From Vigna angularis (taxonomy: Eukaryota > Streptophyta > Magnoliopsida > Fabales > Fabaceae): a stretch of 64,000 nt of DNA. Shown one piece after another: positions 22,321 to 35,160 of the stretch. Location: contig NC_068970.1 of the NCBI RefSeq assembly GCF_016808095.1, positions 10,646,501 to 10,710,500 of the forward strand. Direction: 5' to 3'. Position numbers and translations under genes: made by a program. The notes beneath the pieces are model-generated. The model saw only the letters and a list, made by a program, of their open reading frames with translations. It was not told the DNA's origin and ran no database searches. How positions within the stretch are numbered: position 1 is the first letter of the stretch; every line of letters starts with the position of its first letter.

Positions 22321-25300
22321 ACACCCTTACTAAAATATTTAATTTAAGTGTATGGATCTGGTTAATAACTTCACAGGTTAAAAATTGGGCGAATATTTGT
22401 AGAACTTTTATCTTCCAAAACACTTACACAATTTCACATTTCCCCACAAACATGATATATATTTATGTTCTACCATGTTCTATACTCATATGTCCTTTCT
22501 CGTTTTAATTTTTTCCTGCCATGGGAGGAAGTTAAGGGTAATGAAAGAGAAATTGTGCATGATAAGGAAGGAAAGAGAGGGACAAGAAAGGGTAAGCAAG
22601 TGAAGTTGGCGTGTCTTTACTGTCTTCGCAAACAGACAACTAACCTTGACTTCGTTGCCATGCATAGCTGAAACATTTATCCGTCATATTCCAAACCTTC
22701 CCTAACTTCTTTATTTCCTTTTACCTTTTTTCGATGCAAATTCTTCCCTCATTAACATATCTTCATCTTCCTACTATACCTACTTTCCTACCCTTAACAC
22801 AATACATCAAAAACTTCCTCAGGGGTTCTATTTCATTCAAATTTTCTCTTAAATTCAAATTCAACTACTAGTATGTGCCTCTAAATATATAAAAAATAAA
22901 TAAAGTTACTCATAATTAAAAGATAAATATGAGTTAAAAATAAAATATGAAGCATTATCCTAGTATTTAGAAAAGACAAAATATTATCCAAAGATATTGT
23001 TTAGAAGTTTTAAAATGGATAATTTTTTTTATATCGTGAATACATTTTATTGTGATTTTCAATGTATTTTTAATGCAATTTCTAATGATTTTTTATTTTA
23101 AGCTATCTAATTAATTAATTTCTTAAAAACGATTTACCTTCATTTTCATTTATAAAAAAACCAATTTAATGTCTTTATCCTAAAATATTTAGTAGATGAA
23201 TTAAAGTTAAAACATCTTAAAAATAAGTAAAAGTAATTACAAATTATTTATATTTAAAAGTAAAAGAAAAAATTGCTTTTTTTAATGAGAACAGAGCTAA
23301 TAGTTAACCTAAATTGTTTTAAAATATATTAGAAAAAACAATATGGGATATGGATAACGACATGAAGGATTTATTAAAGAACAAAGTTTCCCCCCACACA
23401 AAAAAGAAAGAAGACCTTATCAAACAGAAAGAAGAGTCAAAGTTTGAAGAGAACAGCATCATAACAAGAAAAAGATTTTTCTTTTAAATACGCAAAAAGC
23501 ATATATAGTGACTGAAATATTCCCTTGAACAGTAAGACTTGAGAAAGCATGTTAGCTTTCCTCATTGGAGGAGGGCCAACAGGTCCCTTGCCATGAAGGC
23601 TTTTAGAAATCTCAGTTATAATAAGAAAATGGCTGGGTGTCCTTGTCCATTATCCACCTTGGGGACCCTTTTCATGAAATGAAAAAGAAAAAAGTAAAAG
23701 ACTTGAAATAGCAGCATATTCTTTCTGACTTCTTCTGACCATTGAGGAATTTATGTTTCCCCAGCAGAACTTTTGGCACTTCAACCATATACATGCACGA
23801 GTCTAGAATATTATGTGTACTTATAAGAAACGAAAGGCCCAAGAGTTCATGAGCAAGCTATAGGTACCTTTTGACCATCCCTCAGTCTTTAACAAACCCT
23901 AGAAAGAGGAGTTGGAATGGAAAGTCCTAGGATCTGGTGAGGAAAGAAATGAGAAATATGGGAATGGTTTAAGGCGTGGGGGAATATGTTTGGCCAGTGG
24001 CACGCCAACTTATCGCCACAAATCATGAGAGAGAGATACACAGGGGTATTCTTTCAAGAACAATGATCATTTAACATTTTGAGGTCACATGAGAAGAACA
24101 AGAGGGAAATTATACACGTAATAAAGGTTACTGATCATAAACAAAGTTACTGTTTTTTATTACAGTAAATTTATCTTACCATGCAAATTAACAAACTTTG
24201 ATTATATGTGGCTACCCATGACACTTTGTAGTCGAATAATTGTAAAAGTTTTATATCATCAATGCATGCACTATTTACTGTTACTTTTGTTTAACTTTGT
24301 TGGTGATATTTTTGGTTTTTTAATTCTACCTCAATCCTTTCTTTTACCTCGTACAGAAAAAAAATGCAAAACTGTTTGATGAAAGGGTCTTTTACAGTTC
24401 CCGAAAGCTTGAAATGGAGGGAAGAATACATGGAAAACAAATAAAAATGAAAGAAAAAGGGAAAAGCAAGAATAAGAGGAAGTGGAAAAGAATGAAGAGG
24501 AAAAGAGAAAGTTGTAAGCAAAACCCAAGGAGAGTGTCTCCTAGTGCAGGTTCAAGGCAGGCCCCCTTTGGCGCCGGTGTCCCCGCGCGCCTTTTTCCTT
24601 GTTGCGTGTTTCTATTTCTTCTGTTTCTTTGTTTCAAATATTGCAAACTCTATACTTCTCAAACTTCTCTCTAGACATATCCCTTCGCTGACATTCTGCA
24701 CTCTGTTCCCAATCTATATTTTATATATGCGAATCTCTCTCTCTTCCCACCAACGCACAATTTGACCATATATTAATAACTTTGTTTACTAATGCTTATA
24801 ATACTTAATTAATTAATGTATATTACCAAAAAGTACCATGTTGCAGATATTGTATGCCAGAGACAGGTTGGTCACTAAAGTTTCCACGGGATGTGCCATG
24901 CAAGATGGTAAGCATTTTGTGATTCAAGAAGATCGTGCAAATAACAGAAAGGGTAGTTAAACTAGTTAATCAGATTTGCATATTTCTGAAAGAAAAGGGA
25001 AAATAAATGTGAGATTATAGACGGCATTGATCAGAGATAGAAAAGAACTGATTCAATTTGATTTATGATTATCTCCATTTAAATAGTGTTGGGTGGATAT
25101 TTAGGAAACCATGATTTGTATTCCTCCAGCCAGGGTACATATAAGCCAACTATCTTATTCTCTCTTGCGAAAAGCATAATCAAATGCAAGCATGATCTAA
25201 AAGGGTCCTAGTTAAAAACAATAATTAATGCTAGAAAGAAAGGGCACAACTAAAAGAGTTGTTTGGGATGTGTTTCATATTGTGTGTGTGTGTGTGTGAA

Positions 25301-26354
25301 GAATATTTCAGGTGCATGCGCAAAGACAGAAGAGCTTGATTTTATTGAGTGCAAACTAAGCATGACAAACCCTAAAGTAAGTGTTGCTCCCCCTTGACAT
25401 CATTCCACTCACCATCTTCACCTTCCCATCCCGAGGCAAAACCTACCAGTATATACATTCTCTGCTTCTCCACCACATCTCATATCTTCTCTATCCTTCT
25501 CTCACTCTTTCTCTACATAGAATCCCACATTTCAATTCCTTTACATTTCATTTTGCTACTCATACATGTCATTCAACACTAATAAGCCATTCCTTTTTCT
25601 TTTGTTTATTTTGGAAGCCATGCATGAATATATGCTACATGTATGACCTATATAGGTCCCTCTAAACCCTCTACCTGATATCGTTATCTACGTAGAAATG
25701 ATAGTGTTCTATAGCTATATGTAAGATATCTCGACTTATTACCAAAGCAAAAGTGACTTAATAAAACACGCCTTTGCGTTTTGTCTATTTCTCAGTTTTT
25801 GATATACCCGTGATTGGAATGTGGAGAACCCACTTCTGTTTGGTAGGAATATAAATCTATTTATGGGTTTTGTGCTTTCCACTTTATTAATTTTCATTTA
25901 GGCATGCTGCTAGCGCATATATAGTTGCACCTGAAGCATTGATAGCGACTCCCATCTCGAATTTAATTTGTGTGGTAAGTATAGTGATGTTCCTAAACAT
26001 CAACCAACCTTATATCACTGCATTCTTCCTCCAGCTCCACCATCATGGTCGCATTTCATATTCATGCTTTACTTACAACAAGGACATTCAATAATTGTGA
26101 TTAGGTGCAAAATGGGACCCTAGGGGATATTGTTTAATGTTGAAACGCCTTTTTCTTCCTTTTTGGTAGATAGGCTATTAGCTAGAGAGCTATCCAACTG
26201 CTTGAAATTTTCATTACCCCCCACTTCTGTCATGGATCTTCAATAAGTCATATCATGGCGGAACGATATAATACTGCTGGGATCAACTTGTGCTGATTAT
26301 GTGCATGTTTTTCATCTGATACAAGAGAGAAATGATGGATGATAGTGTCTGTGA
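22321..26354. other. Gene-poor spacer upstream of MIR171
   Basis: No open frame with a recognisable domain. The stretch from 22,460 to 26,350 is less AT-rich than its surroundings in places (23,540-24,070; 24,530-24,700) and may contain promoter and primary-transcript sequence of the MIR171 gene, but I see no decisive start. A perfect TG microsatellite lies at 25,281-25,298. Confidence 0.4.
25281..25298. repeat. (TG)9 microsatellite
   Basis: Nine uninterrupted TG units. Confidence 0.9.
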
Positions 26355-26478
26355 TATGGGAGGCAGAGAAAGCGATGTTGGTGAGGTTCAATCCGAAGAC
26401 GGATTTACATGTAGAAGCAGTAAAATACGATCTCAGATTGAGCCGCGCCAATATCACTTATCATTGCTGAGTCCCCCT
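26355..26478 (+). ncRNA. MIR171: MIR171 precursor hairpin
   Basis: The 3' arm contains TTGAGCCGCGCCAATATCAC starting at 26,438, which is the conserved plant miR171 sequence. The 5' arm contains GATGTTGGTGAGGTTCAATC (26,374-26,393), the typical miR171 star. Pairing the two by hand gives 20 positions with one mismatch and three G-U pairs, joined by a loop of about 42 bases. A weaker lower stem (GGGAGGCAG against CTGAGTCCCCC) extends the hairpin. miR171 directs cleavage of mRNAs for HAM/SCL6-type GRAS transcription factors, affecting meristem and shoot branching (established for the family). Primary transcript ends and promoter are not defined here. Paralogue number cannot be assigned. Confidence 0.93.
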
Positions 26479-29083
26479 CATTGTTGCTTTCCAGCTCATC
26501 ACAACTCATCAGATTCTCTCGTCAGAATATTACTTCCAACGTTGATTAAGGTTGTCATAAACAAACATTTCCCTCTTGGTTGGTCCAATCTTTGACTGAA
26601 ACCAGTTGCTGCTACCAGTAAATCCAGAGAAGCTCTAACTCAAGTGCAACATCGCGATTATCACTACAGGTAAGTAAGAATATTTATCTATAAGATCGAT
26701 CTTGATTTGGTGCTTGCTTTTCTGGTATGATATTTTGATTAGAAAACCTGAGACCAGATTTTATTGCATCTGTGTGTGTTCTCCCTTGTGATCTTCTCAT
26801 CTACATTAATATCAAGGTGATCCGACATAAAGTATGAGACAAACGCTAAACGGAGAAGTGATCTATGTAGTTTAGCCATGCATATATATCATGTCCATTT
26901 TCATCCTTATTTTTGTTTAACGAAAGTTTGGTAGTTAACTATTCACTCTGAATGTCTTCGCATTTGATTAATTAAAATAAAAAAGTCACAGCGTATATTC
27001 ATTTTTGTTCTTCATCCTCATATTTAATGTGAACTTCATGAATTATCTGCATAGGATTTCAATTTCATTTTTCCCCTTTGGCAACCATCGGATTTTAAGA
27101 TATTAAACAATGATAAAGTGGACAAAGATCGAGGCTATCTCGTGTCAGTTTGAATAGTTAGATATCGATAAACTGGAATACAAGAGACTAAATTTGTCGT
27201 CTGATCAGCTTCCAAACTAAACCATTTTATAGTATTTTGACGATCCAAAGTGCTTCTGAATGCGATTAGTGGGACGTAAGAAGAACTGTTTGCCCAACAG
27301 TGTTCAGTTCTTTTGTCAAAGTTGATGATTTTTTAATTTAATTTAATATTTGCGATAAAGACTTGGTCTTGTGTTGCATGTGTGATGAACAGTTCGTTAA
27401 CACAGCATAGGTGTTTGATGATTGGTTTGGGGTGCTGTTTAAGTTGAACTAAGAACAGTGCTATAAGTTGTTTTGATAGAGCTGGTTTAGACAAATTAAT
27501 TTGAAAATGAAAAGAAGTGTTTGTTTTTTGGGAGACCAAAGATTAACTTGTTTTATTAGAGTAGCTGGTTGCAGTGAAAATCAAGGTCCTGGATGGGGCT
27601 AATGATAAGTGATTGATGTTATAAGTGATATAACGGTGAATTGAAGTTTCCATGTTTGAGTCCTTCAAGTGTGGCTGGGGGCTGTTTGGCTTTGGGGGAG
27701 ATTAGTAATGATTCATGGATGGACAAGAATGATAGTTACTACAGATAGACATTAAAAAACGGGGCCTTACACTTTGAAATTATTTTTTCCCATCACTTTT
27801 TCATTTGTTTCTGTGGCTCATAAATGTCAGTTATTGGAATGTAATTATTCCCCTTCATGTACATCTTTCTATGTGATTAATGGTTAAATTCCACATTATA
27901 TAAGAGAAACATTAAATAGGAAAAATGAGTTTATTGAAGGTTAATTACTTTTAGATGGATTTTCAAAATGGAACCATTTAAAACAAATTGAATTGAGAAA
28001 TTATAAACTATGAAAAGTCAAATTTGGTTACAAAGTGATTACTTTTTTTCCTTTTATATATAGTGGGTCTGATTTGATTAGAAGGTGTTTTAGTTTTCTT
28101 TCTAGGGGTTTGAATTGGTTGACCGTTTACCGTTGAATATGCATGAGGATGACTTAAATTAATATTATTTTTAAATGTAAATAAATTTTATTATAATTGA
28201 ACTCTTAATTGATCAATTAAAAATTTATTATACAAAGTGTATATTTGTTAATGATCAATTAAAATCATTTTCCCTGATTTTCTGGAACTCTATTATTATG
28301 TTGTTCTGTGTAGTTGATTTTTTAATTAATATAGCATAGAATTAATTTATTTTTTACGATTTTGGTTTGAATTTGTGATTATAGTAATGTAATGTTTTAC
28401 TTCAAAATTATTCATTAATAATGTTGTTAAGTTGGATGGTTGTTCATCCAACTATATGTATCATACTAGTTTTAAGAAGTGGGCCTTTCAAATACAAACA
28501 TTGTTAAAATTGAGTGAAAATTAATAAAAAATTTCCTTAAACTTCTCATTTTGTCTTAAAAGTATTTATAATTTAAAACATAGTATCAATTTTTAGACCA
28601 ATATTATAACTTAATTGGTTATTTATTTAAATTAATTTCTTAAGAATAAATAATTTATGTTTTGATAATATAAAGAGTTTTTACAATGTTATTCAATAAT
28701 AATTTGTTGCATATGATAAGTTTATCATTTTTTACAATAACTACATTAAAATTCATGTAAATGATGATTCTTCTATTGATTGACAACATAAAACTTTTAA
28801 CATGATTAGGATATAATACGAGGCATAAATGATATTATTCATTATTTATTTATATATTATTTATAAATTTTAAGATGATATTAGTTACTATTTTTAATAA
28901 AAGTTAGAAGATTAGTTATTTTTTATTCACAATGTATGGTAATATTAAAAATAAATAAAATGCAATCAATAAATATTTTGATTATTGATCTTTTTCAAAA
29001 ACAACATAAATGCTTTATGTTTTAAGGAAATGTGTCACTAATATTTTAACTTTGTAAACCAATATTGGTAACATGATTGATTA
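26479..29083. other. Spacer downstream of MIR171
   Basis: No protein gene recognised. The first few hundred bases probably belong to the MIR171 primary transcript; the rest is AT-rich with no terminal repeats that I could match. Confidence 0.4.
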
Positions 29084-29594
29084 TAGAGATGTCAAAATGC
29101 GTAATACAGCTCGGTCCACTACGAGTTGGTCACATAGTGAGTCAACTAAACCCGACTTACTTATTAGCTGAAAAAGTTCAAACCTGGATCGATCCACCAT
29201 GTGTTGGTGGGTTAAATAGGTTTACTTACTAGCTCATTTAATTATAATTTTTTTAAAATAAAAAAATTACAATTTTTGTAATTCAAATCTAAATAAACCT
29301 TATTCTAATAAAGACAATTCAAAATAAAAAAAAGTATCATACAATCCAAGCGTAATAAAAAAACATGTACAAAAGACGAACAAATAAGTTTTTAATATTG
29401 ATAATTTTTTATTAATTTTCCATTTATAATATTAGAATCTTGAATAGATAAATTTATAATAATTTTTTCTCTTGAAACATCTTCTTCTTTATCACTGTCT
29501 ACAATATAATTAAAAAAAATTATATATTTTTTTAAATCCAACGGGACTTAAATCTGTAGTGATTCATAGGTTACAACTCATTTTGACAACACTA
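29084..29594. mobile_element. hAT-type MITE with 8-bp target duplication
   Basis: Inverted termini TAGAGATGTCAAAATG at the left and, on the other strand, TAGTGTTGTCAAAATGAG at the right. Flanks ATTGATTA (29,076-29,083) and ATTGATTC (29,595-29,602) match at 7 of 8 positions, the duplication length of hAT transposons. It is 511 bases, with no coding capacity; the ends are rich in CGG/CCCGACT-like words and the centre is AT-rich. Confidence 0.75.
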
Positions 29595-32500
29595 ATTGAT
29601 TCAAATTATATCTTCAAACAACATGTTGTTCTAACAAATTTACTTTCCTTGGTATATTTTGTATAAGTTACAAATTGAAGAATATAGTTTAGAAATTGCA
29701 AATAGTAAATACACAATTTGAGTTTATTCTATTGGGTAATTGTGTATTTAATGCATTATATTTTTATAACTTCATATTTAAACTGGAATATTTTTTAAAA
29801 ATATTGACTTAAATAATTTCATAATAAATATATTTAATACATTAAACACTCAATTTAAAAATAACATCAAAATATTTTCTCTTAATTATATTGGAAATTT
29901 TAAAAGACATTACTGTAACATTTTTATAATTCATTGAAATTGAACACACTTTAAAAGAAATTACAAATACGCCTGCTCAATCAACTCAGTTGGAATTCTT
30001 TTGACAATTATTATGGCATCTATTCAAAGAGGGGAATAAACTATTTGCTAGAAAAGTAAAAAATAAAAGCGTTTTTTTTATGCATCAGATAATGACTTTT
30101 TATTAATTCATAAGAATAAATGAAATTTTGATGAAAAATACCTTTGAAAAATTTATGTTAATAATTTTGTTGACAAAGAAAATGAGATAAAAGATAAAAG
30201 GAAAAAAATAGAATTATAATTTACTTGTTCGTAAAAACATTATAATTTCCGCTAGAATAATAGAAAATAGAAAATTTCTATTTATTTAAATCTAAATAAC
30301 TAATTAAATAGTATGTACAGAAACACAATACAACAATGGATAAAACCCAGAGTTTATGAGATAATTTATTCTTCTGTTTTCTTTTCCATTTATTGTACTA
30401 TTAACATATTAATCAAATTGATGAGAGAGTCTTTTGGATTCTCAATAAATTTAAGAGTTTTGCTATGACTGTTTTTCAAGTCTCACATAATGTTTTTGAA
30501 GAAGTTAAATTTGTTTTGTAAACGTTAAATATTTAAGATTTAAGTTTAAACAAAGGAACATTATTTCTTGTGTGTGAGTTTCATTGCTAGCCTAATTGAG
30601 GCAGCAGAAAAATTCATAATTAACCAATTTTTAAGAATTATGATATAATATTAAAATCTATTTTAATTTGAAAACTTTGTACTATTAAATAAATAAACTG
30701 TTAAAAGTTGTATATACTATCTAATATTGTAAGATAAAAAATATTTAATAAATTATATCGTGGTTACATCAAGATTCAAAGTTGTGAAAAAGTGCAAATT
30801 GAATTTCTGATATTTATATAAAAGAAGGTGGTTTTTGACCCAAAATATGACAATTTCTTAATGAATTTAGGTGTTTGAGCATAAGTTTTAAAAAGTAGGG
30901 TTGACATTATATGAAGAAATGTTCATCTAAAAATTTGTTTTTCTTCAAATAATTATTTAATTGAAAACTTTATTTATCTTTAATTGAAATGGATTTTGTT
31001 TGTCGAGAGCAGTTACTTGATCATTTTCTTAATTATATATATATATATAATATAATATTATACTTGTGTAAAATAATAATAAACATATAAATTAAAATTA
31101 ATGTATATAATTGAAATCACTTCATTTATATTTTTTAATTATACTATTGTTATTTTAAAAATAAATTTATATATTTAATTATTTTTTTATGTATTTCGTT
31201 GTGTTTTAACAATAAATTTTGAATTTTTTTTATCGTTATTTAAGCTAAAATTGACTATTCCTTGTGAGTTTTATTTATGTAATTTAAAAAATAAAATAAT
31301 TGAAAAATATTATATAAGCAAGTCAACTATAACTTATTTTAAATAAGTTAATGTTAGACATGTTATTATATGAATATTTTATTAAGTAAGAAAAACGAAA
31401 GCAATACTAAATTTATGATAAAATTATTTCATATACATAGTTAAAATACCTATTTAAAAACTAAGTAAAAATATAGATTGGTAACCGTAAACCTATGATA
31501 TCTTTTACGAAAATGATTTTATATTTTAAATTTCATATATTAGAAAAAAGCTAAATTCCTCGACATAAATGAATAAAATAAAGTGTTCAATTTACTAAAT
31601 TTAAATGCTTAATTATGATAACTTAGATGGAGAATGAAAGTTATAAATATATTATAATATTTATGAAAAATTAATTAAGATTTTTTCATAATTAATTTCA
31701 ATATTATTTTTAACTTTTAATTTAAAAAAAGGAGAAAAAAATAAATATACACATTTCAATGGATTTTAAATCAATAATTAAATAAATAAATTTCAATAAA
31801 TCACATCAATAACTTTAATTAATGCAATAAACATTTTTAATCTAAAAAGTAATAAATATTATGTATATTACTTTCGATTAATGCAAATTTTAAATTATTT
31901 TCTACATTTTACGGTTATTTTGAAAATAACATAAAATTTTAAATATTAACCATTATTTTTTCAGTTTTGTTTAACTCTTTTGAATCACATTAATAAACCG
32001 GTTATAATGAAAAGATTAACTTGAGCAAAAAAAAAAGCATTTAAAATTTATCATTAAAAAGTAACTATTCATTTTGAAATAAATAAATATCTAACTTTTA
32101 CTTTTAAAAACAATACTATTATAATTATAAAATATAAACCAAGTGTTTCTAATTAATTACTTAACATATTTATAATTAGTTTATAATAATATAAATCAAC
32201 TTTTTAAATTAAATGTACGCATATAAAAGATAAAAAGAAAATAAAGTTATCATTTAAATGTCCAACTCATTGTGGAAAAAAATTAGTAAATTTGTTAACT
32301 AGGTTACCACCAATTTAAAATGATCACCTGACTTAAATTTGTAATTTTGTTTTTTAAAACTTTACCTAGATAATAGGAAATTTTGTTAAAGAAAAAGGTT
32401 GAGCAATACAAAAATCGAATAAGTAGAGTTGGTTTAAAACATGTTCCTACAGATAAAACCCAGTTGAACCCAAACCCAATGAAACATGAATGATTACATT

Positions 32501-35160
32501 TGATCACATTGAAGCCCACAAACATTAGTATATGTTATTGTAACATAGTTTCTCTCAAGGTCATGGGCATTAACCAGATTGACCCTCAAACAAGAAGGTT
32601 GCTACTTACTTTGGAAGTTCTTGCAGAAAGTCATAATCATGATATATATGGCAACAAGGGTCTAATTTTAGTTTAAAATGATAAGATTCCAATGAACTTT
32701 CTGGGAACTAAACATCATCAACATGTATAAATGTTTTATTTTTTAAACACACTGGCACGTACCAGAGGATATGGACTATCTTACAAGAACAAAGAAATGA
32801 TGCACAATTCTGACAATTTTTTTCTTAAAGGGGGAAAAGGAAAGAACAGTAATAATAGATAAGGAGTTTTGCCCATTGAACCGTATAACCAGAAGCTCAT
32901 TGTTTCAGAAAAGCAAGGAGGGGAATCTGGTATCATTATGTTACATTTTTTTTCCCATCGTTTGTTTGATTGCAGTGTTAGTGTTAGTTTTCTCACTCAC
33001 ACTGCTTCCTGGTCCAACCCACCCTAGCTAACTGTATTTGGAGCCTAATTTTTTGTTTACCTGAAGGACCAATGCATAGTGTCAATAATGGACTATACAG
33101 ATACATTTGGTTTATCCTAATAGTGACAAGATAAGGTCAAAGATTGGTAGATATTTAGTCCAATATTTGAATGATCATATTAATATGCATGCTGATATAT
33201 TAATTAGGTAATGTGTTTTGGTCTTAAACCATGCCTACTTATGATTTGAGTACACACAGGTTAAATAATTGCCCAGTGAATCTTCTTGCCACTATCTTGG
33301 ATATGCACATGCTGGTATAATAAGGGGAGAGAAAAAAGTTTTCGTCGCCACCTAAGTAACCACTGAGAAGGCATTATTGCTGGTTTTCCTGCCTTTTACT
33401 TTTCTATCTTCTTGTCACGATATGGTATTCACTGGGTTTCTTTCGTGCAGGAAATGAATTGGATTTTGTAAGTGTAGCTTTAACAACTATAATAAAGATA
33501 TATCACAGACTTTTGGCAGGGCCTATAACAGTGATTGGGTTGCCATTGTACTATTCATTTGTCCCCAGTTAACGAGGATGTTTACCTGTTTTTTACCAAG
33601 CATGCGTCCTGTCTCAGACCTCTAATCTTGCTGAGGTAAATATTGTAAGTTGTAACCTTAAGAATCTTGCTACCAGGGGTGAGTAAGTAGTACATACATG
33701 TCTCAGTTTCTTTTGTCAAAAGGCATACACCTCCATGATCCATGATCAGATCAACTCTGTGCTGGACACTGTTTTTTGAGAGAAAATATTGATTTAAAAG
33801 GGTATTTGTGAAAATCAAGAAAACTTGTACCAAAAAGGGTATGCACCAAACAACTTGAAGTTGCAAGAGCATTGTGTTTCAAAAACTTCTTTGGCCAAGA
33901 ATAAAAGTTCAGTGTGAGAAATTGTTCTTTAAAGGTAATTGTTGTATGAGAAAATTGGTGATGTGTGGTTGCTAGTTAGCATTATACGCACAATCATAAA
34001 CTTAAATCCCGTGTCATCATTACCAAGGTGAATTCCTCACTGTTAAGCCTCGAAATTTTGTCTTGATTTTTCTAATTTGAGCAATGGATGAGTTGCATGT
34101 GACAAAACTATAGAGATGGGGGCAACATGGTCTATCAAAGTATTCTCAATTTGGTCGGGACACCTTTATTATCTATAATGTCAAATCAATGAAAAGAAAA
34201 AAGCCTAATCATGTGCCCATAAAAAAGAACAGAAACCTATTCTCTCATGCCAGGCATCTTCAAAAGGAACGGTGCGAGCTTACGAAAGATTACAGCATGA
34301 TTGATGCTAGGAATGGCATAAGTTTCAAATTACTGACGGTAAGCAGATTCTATATATAATTGCTGCTTTGATATCAAAAGGAAACTTTGTGACTACCTTT
34401 CTTACAATAACGAATAAATTAAAGCAAATTCAGATTCCTTTTTCCATTTCAAATTATCAAGCAAGACAGATATTAACACAATACAGTCCACAGACAGTTA
34501 TGCTATGCACAAAGACATATATGCTATCAATGTTGGTATCAAGTATATATACTGATTCGCGTGGATATTTTTCTTTAACATTACCCAATTGGAATATAGA
34601 ATCGGACATATACTGGCCTGCAACAAGTATCTGTCCAAACAATAGAAGATGTTGAACAACTTTGCTTTTAGTGGCCTTAATCTCCTAAAAGTATATACAA
34701 TGAATACTTACTACGATAAATGCTGCTGAAGATATAAGTAGCAAACAAATTTTCTGAGAAGTGAGGCATTTGGTTCAATAGATTTAAAGATGCATAAAAT
34801 CTGGAATTAAAGTAGTATAACCAGTGAAAAATGCAATCGATTCAGGTCGCTGAAAAAGACATTCTGAGAAGTGAGGCATTTCATATACATACAGGGGAAT
34901 TCTCAGTTACAGCATAAGCAAATGACAAGTTTCTTTGCATATTGATGGTTAGCTCCCTAATAAAAGAGCTCAAATAAAATCAATGTATCATCATTCATCA
35001 CTCTTTCCTCATTCTTCTGGCCCTGACATATTTTAAACACCCAAAAAATATGTAAGCTTGAAATGTCCATCTCCACACAACAACAACAAAGGAGGCATTC
35101 CAACCTTGGTTTCAATCAATGATTAAGCCAGCAATAAAGAAGAGGACCATTTTTTTCGTC
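29595..35160. other. AT-rich spacer downstream of the PBL kinase
   Basis: About 5.5 kb without a recognisable gene. The part from 29,600 to 32,300 is extremely AT-rich, with a short AT run at 31,035-31,052. From 32,300 to 35,100 composition is more moderate, and the last few hundred bases before 35,160 should include the kinase 3' untranslated region. Small open frames here show no domain. Confidence 0.4.

Noticed and set aside
23540..23690. Possible second microRNA-like hairpin
   Set aside because: Only short GGTCCC/GGGACC pairing was found and neither arm matches a microRNA that I know.
24392..24765. Overlapping frames on both strands near 24,400-24,760
   Set aside because: Purine/pyrimidine-biased DNA gives long frames on both strands; no domain on either.
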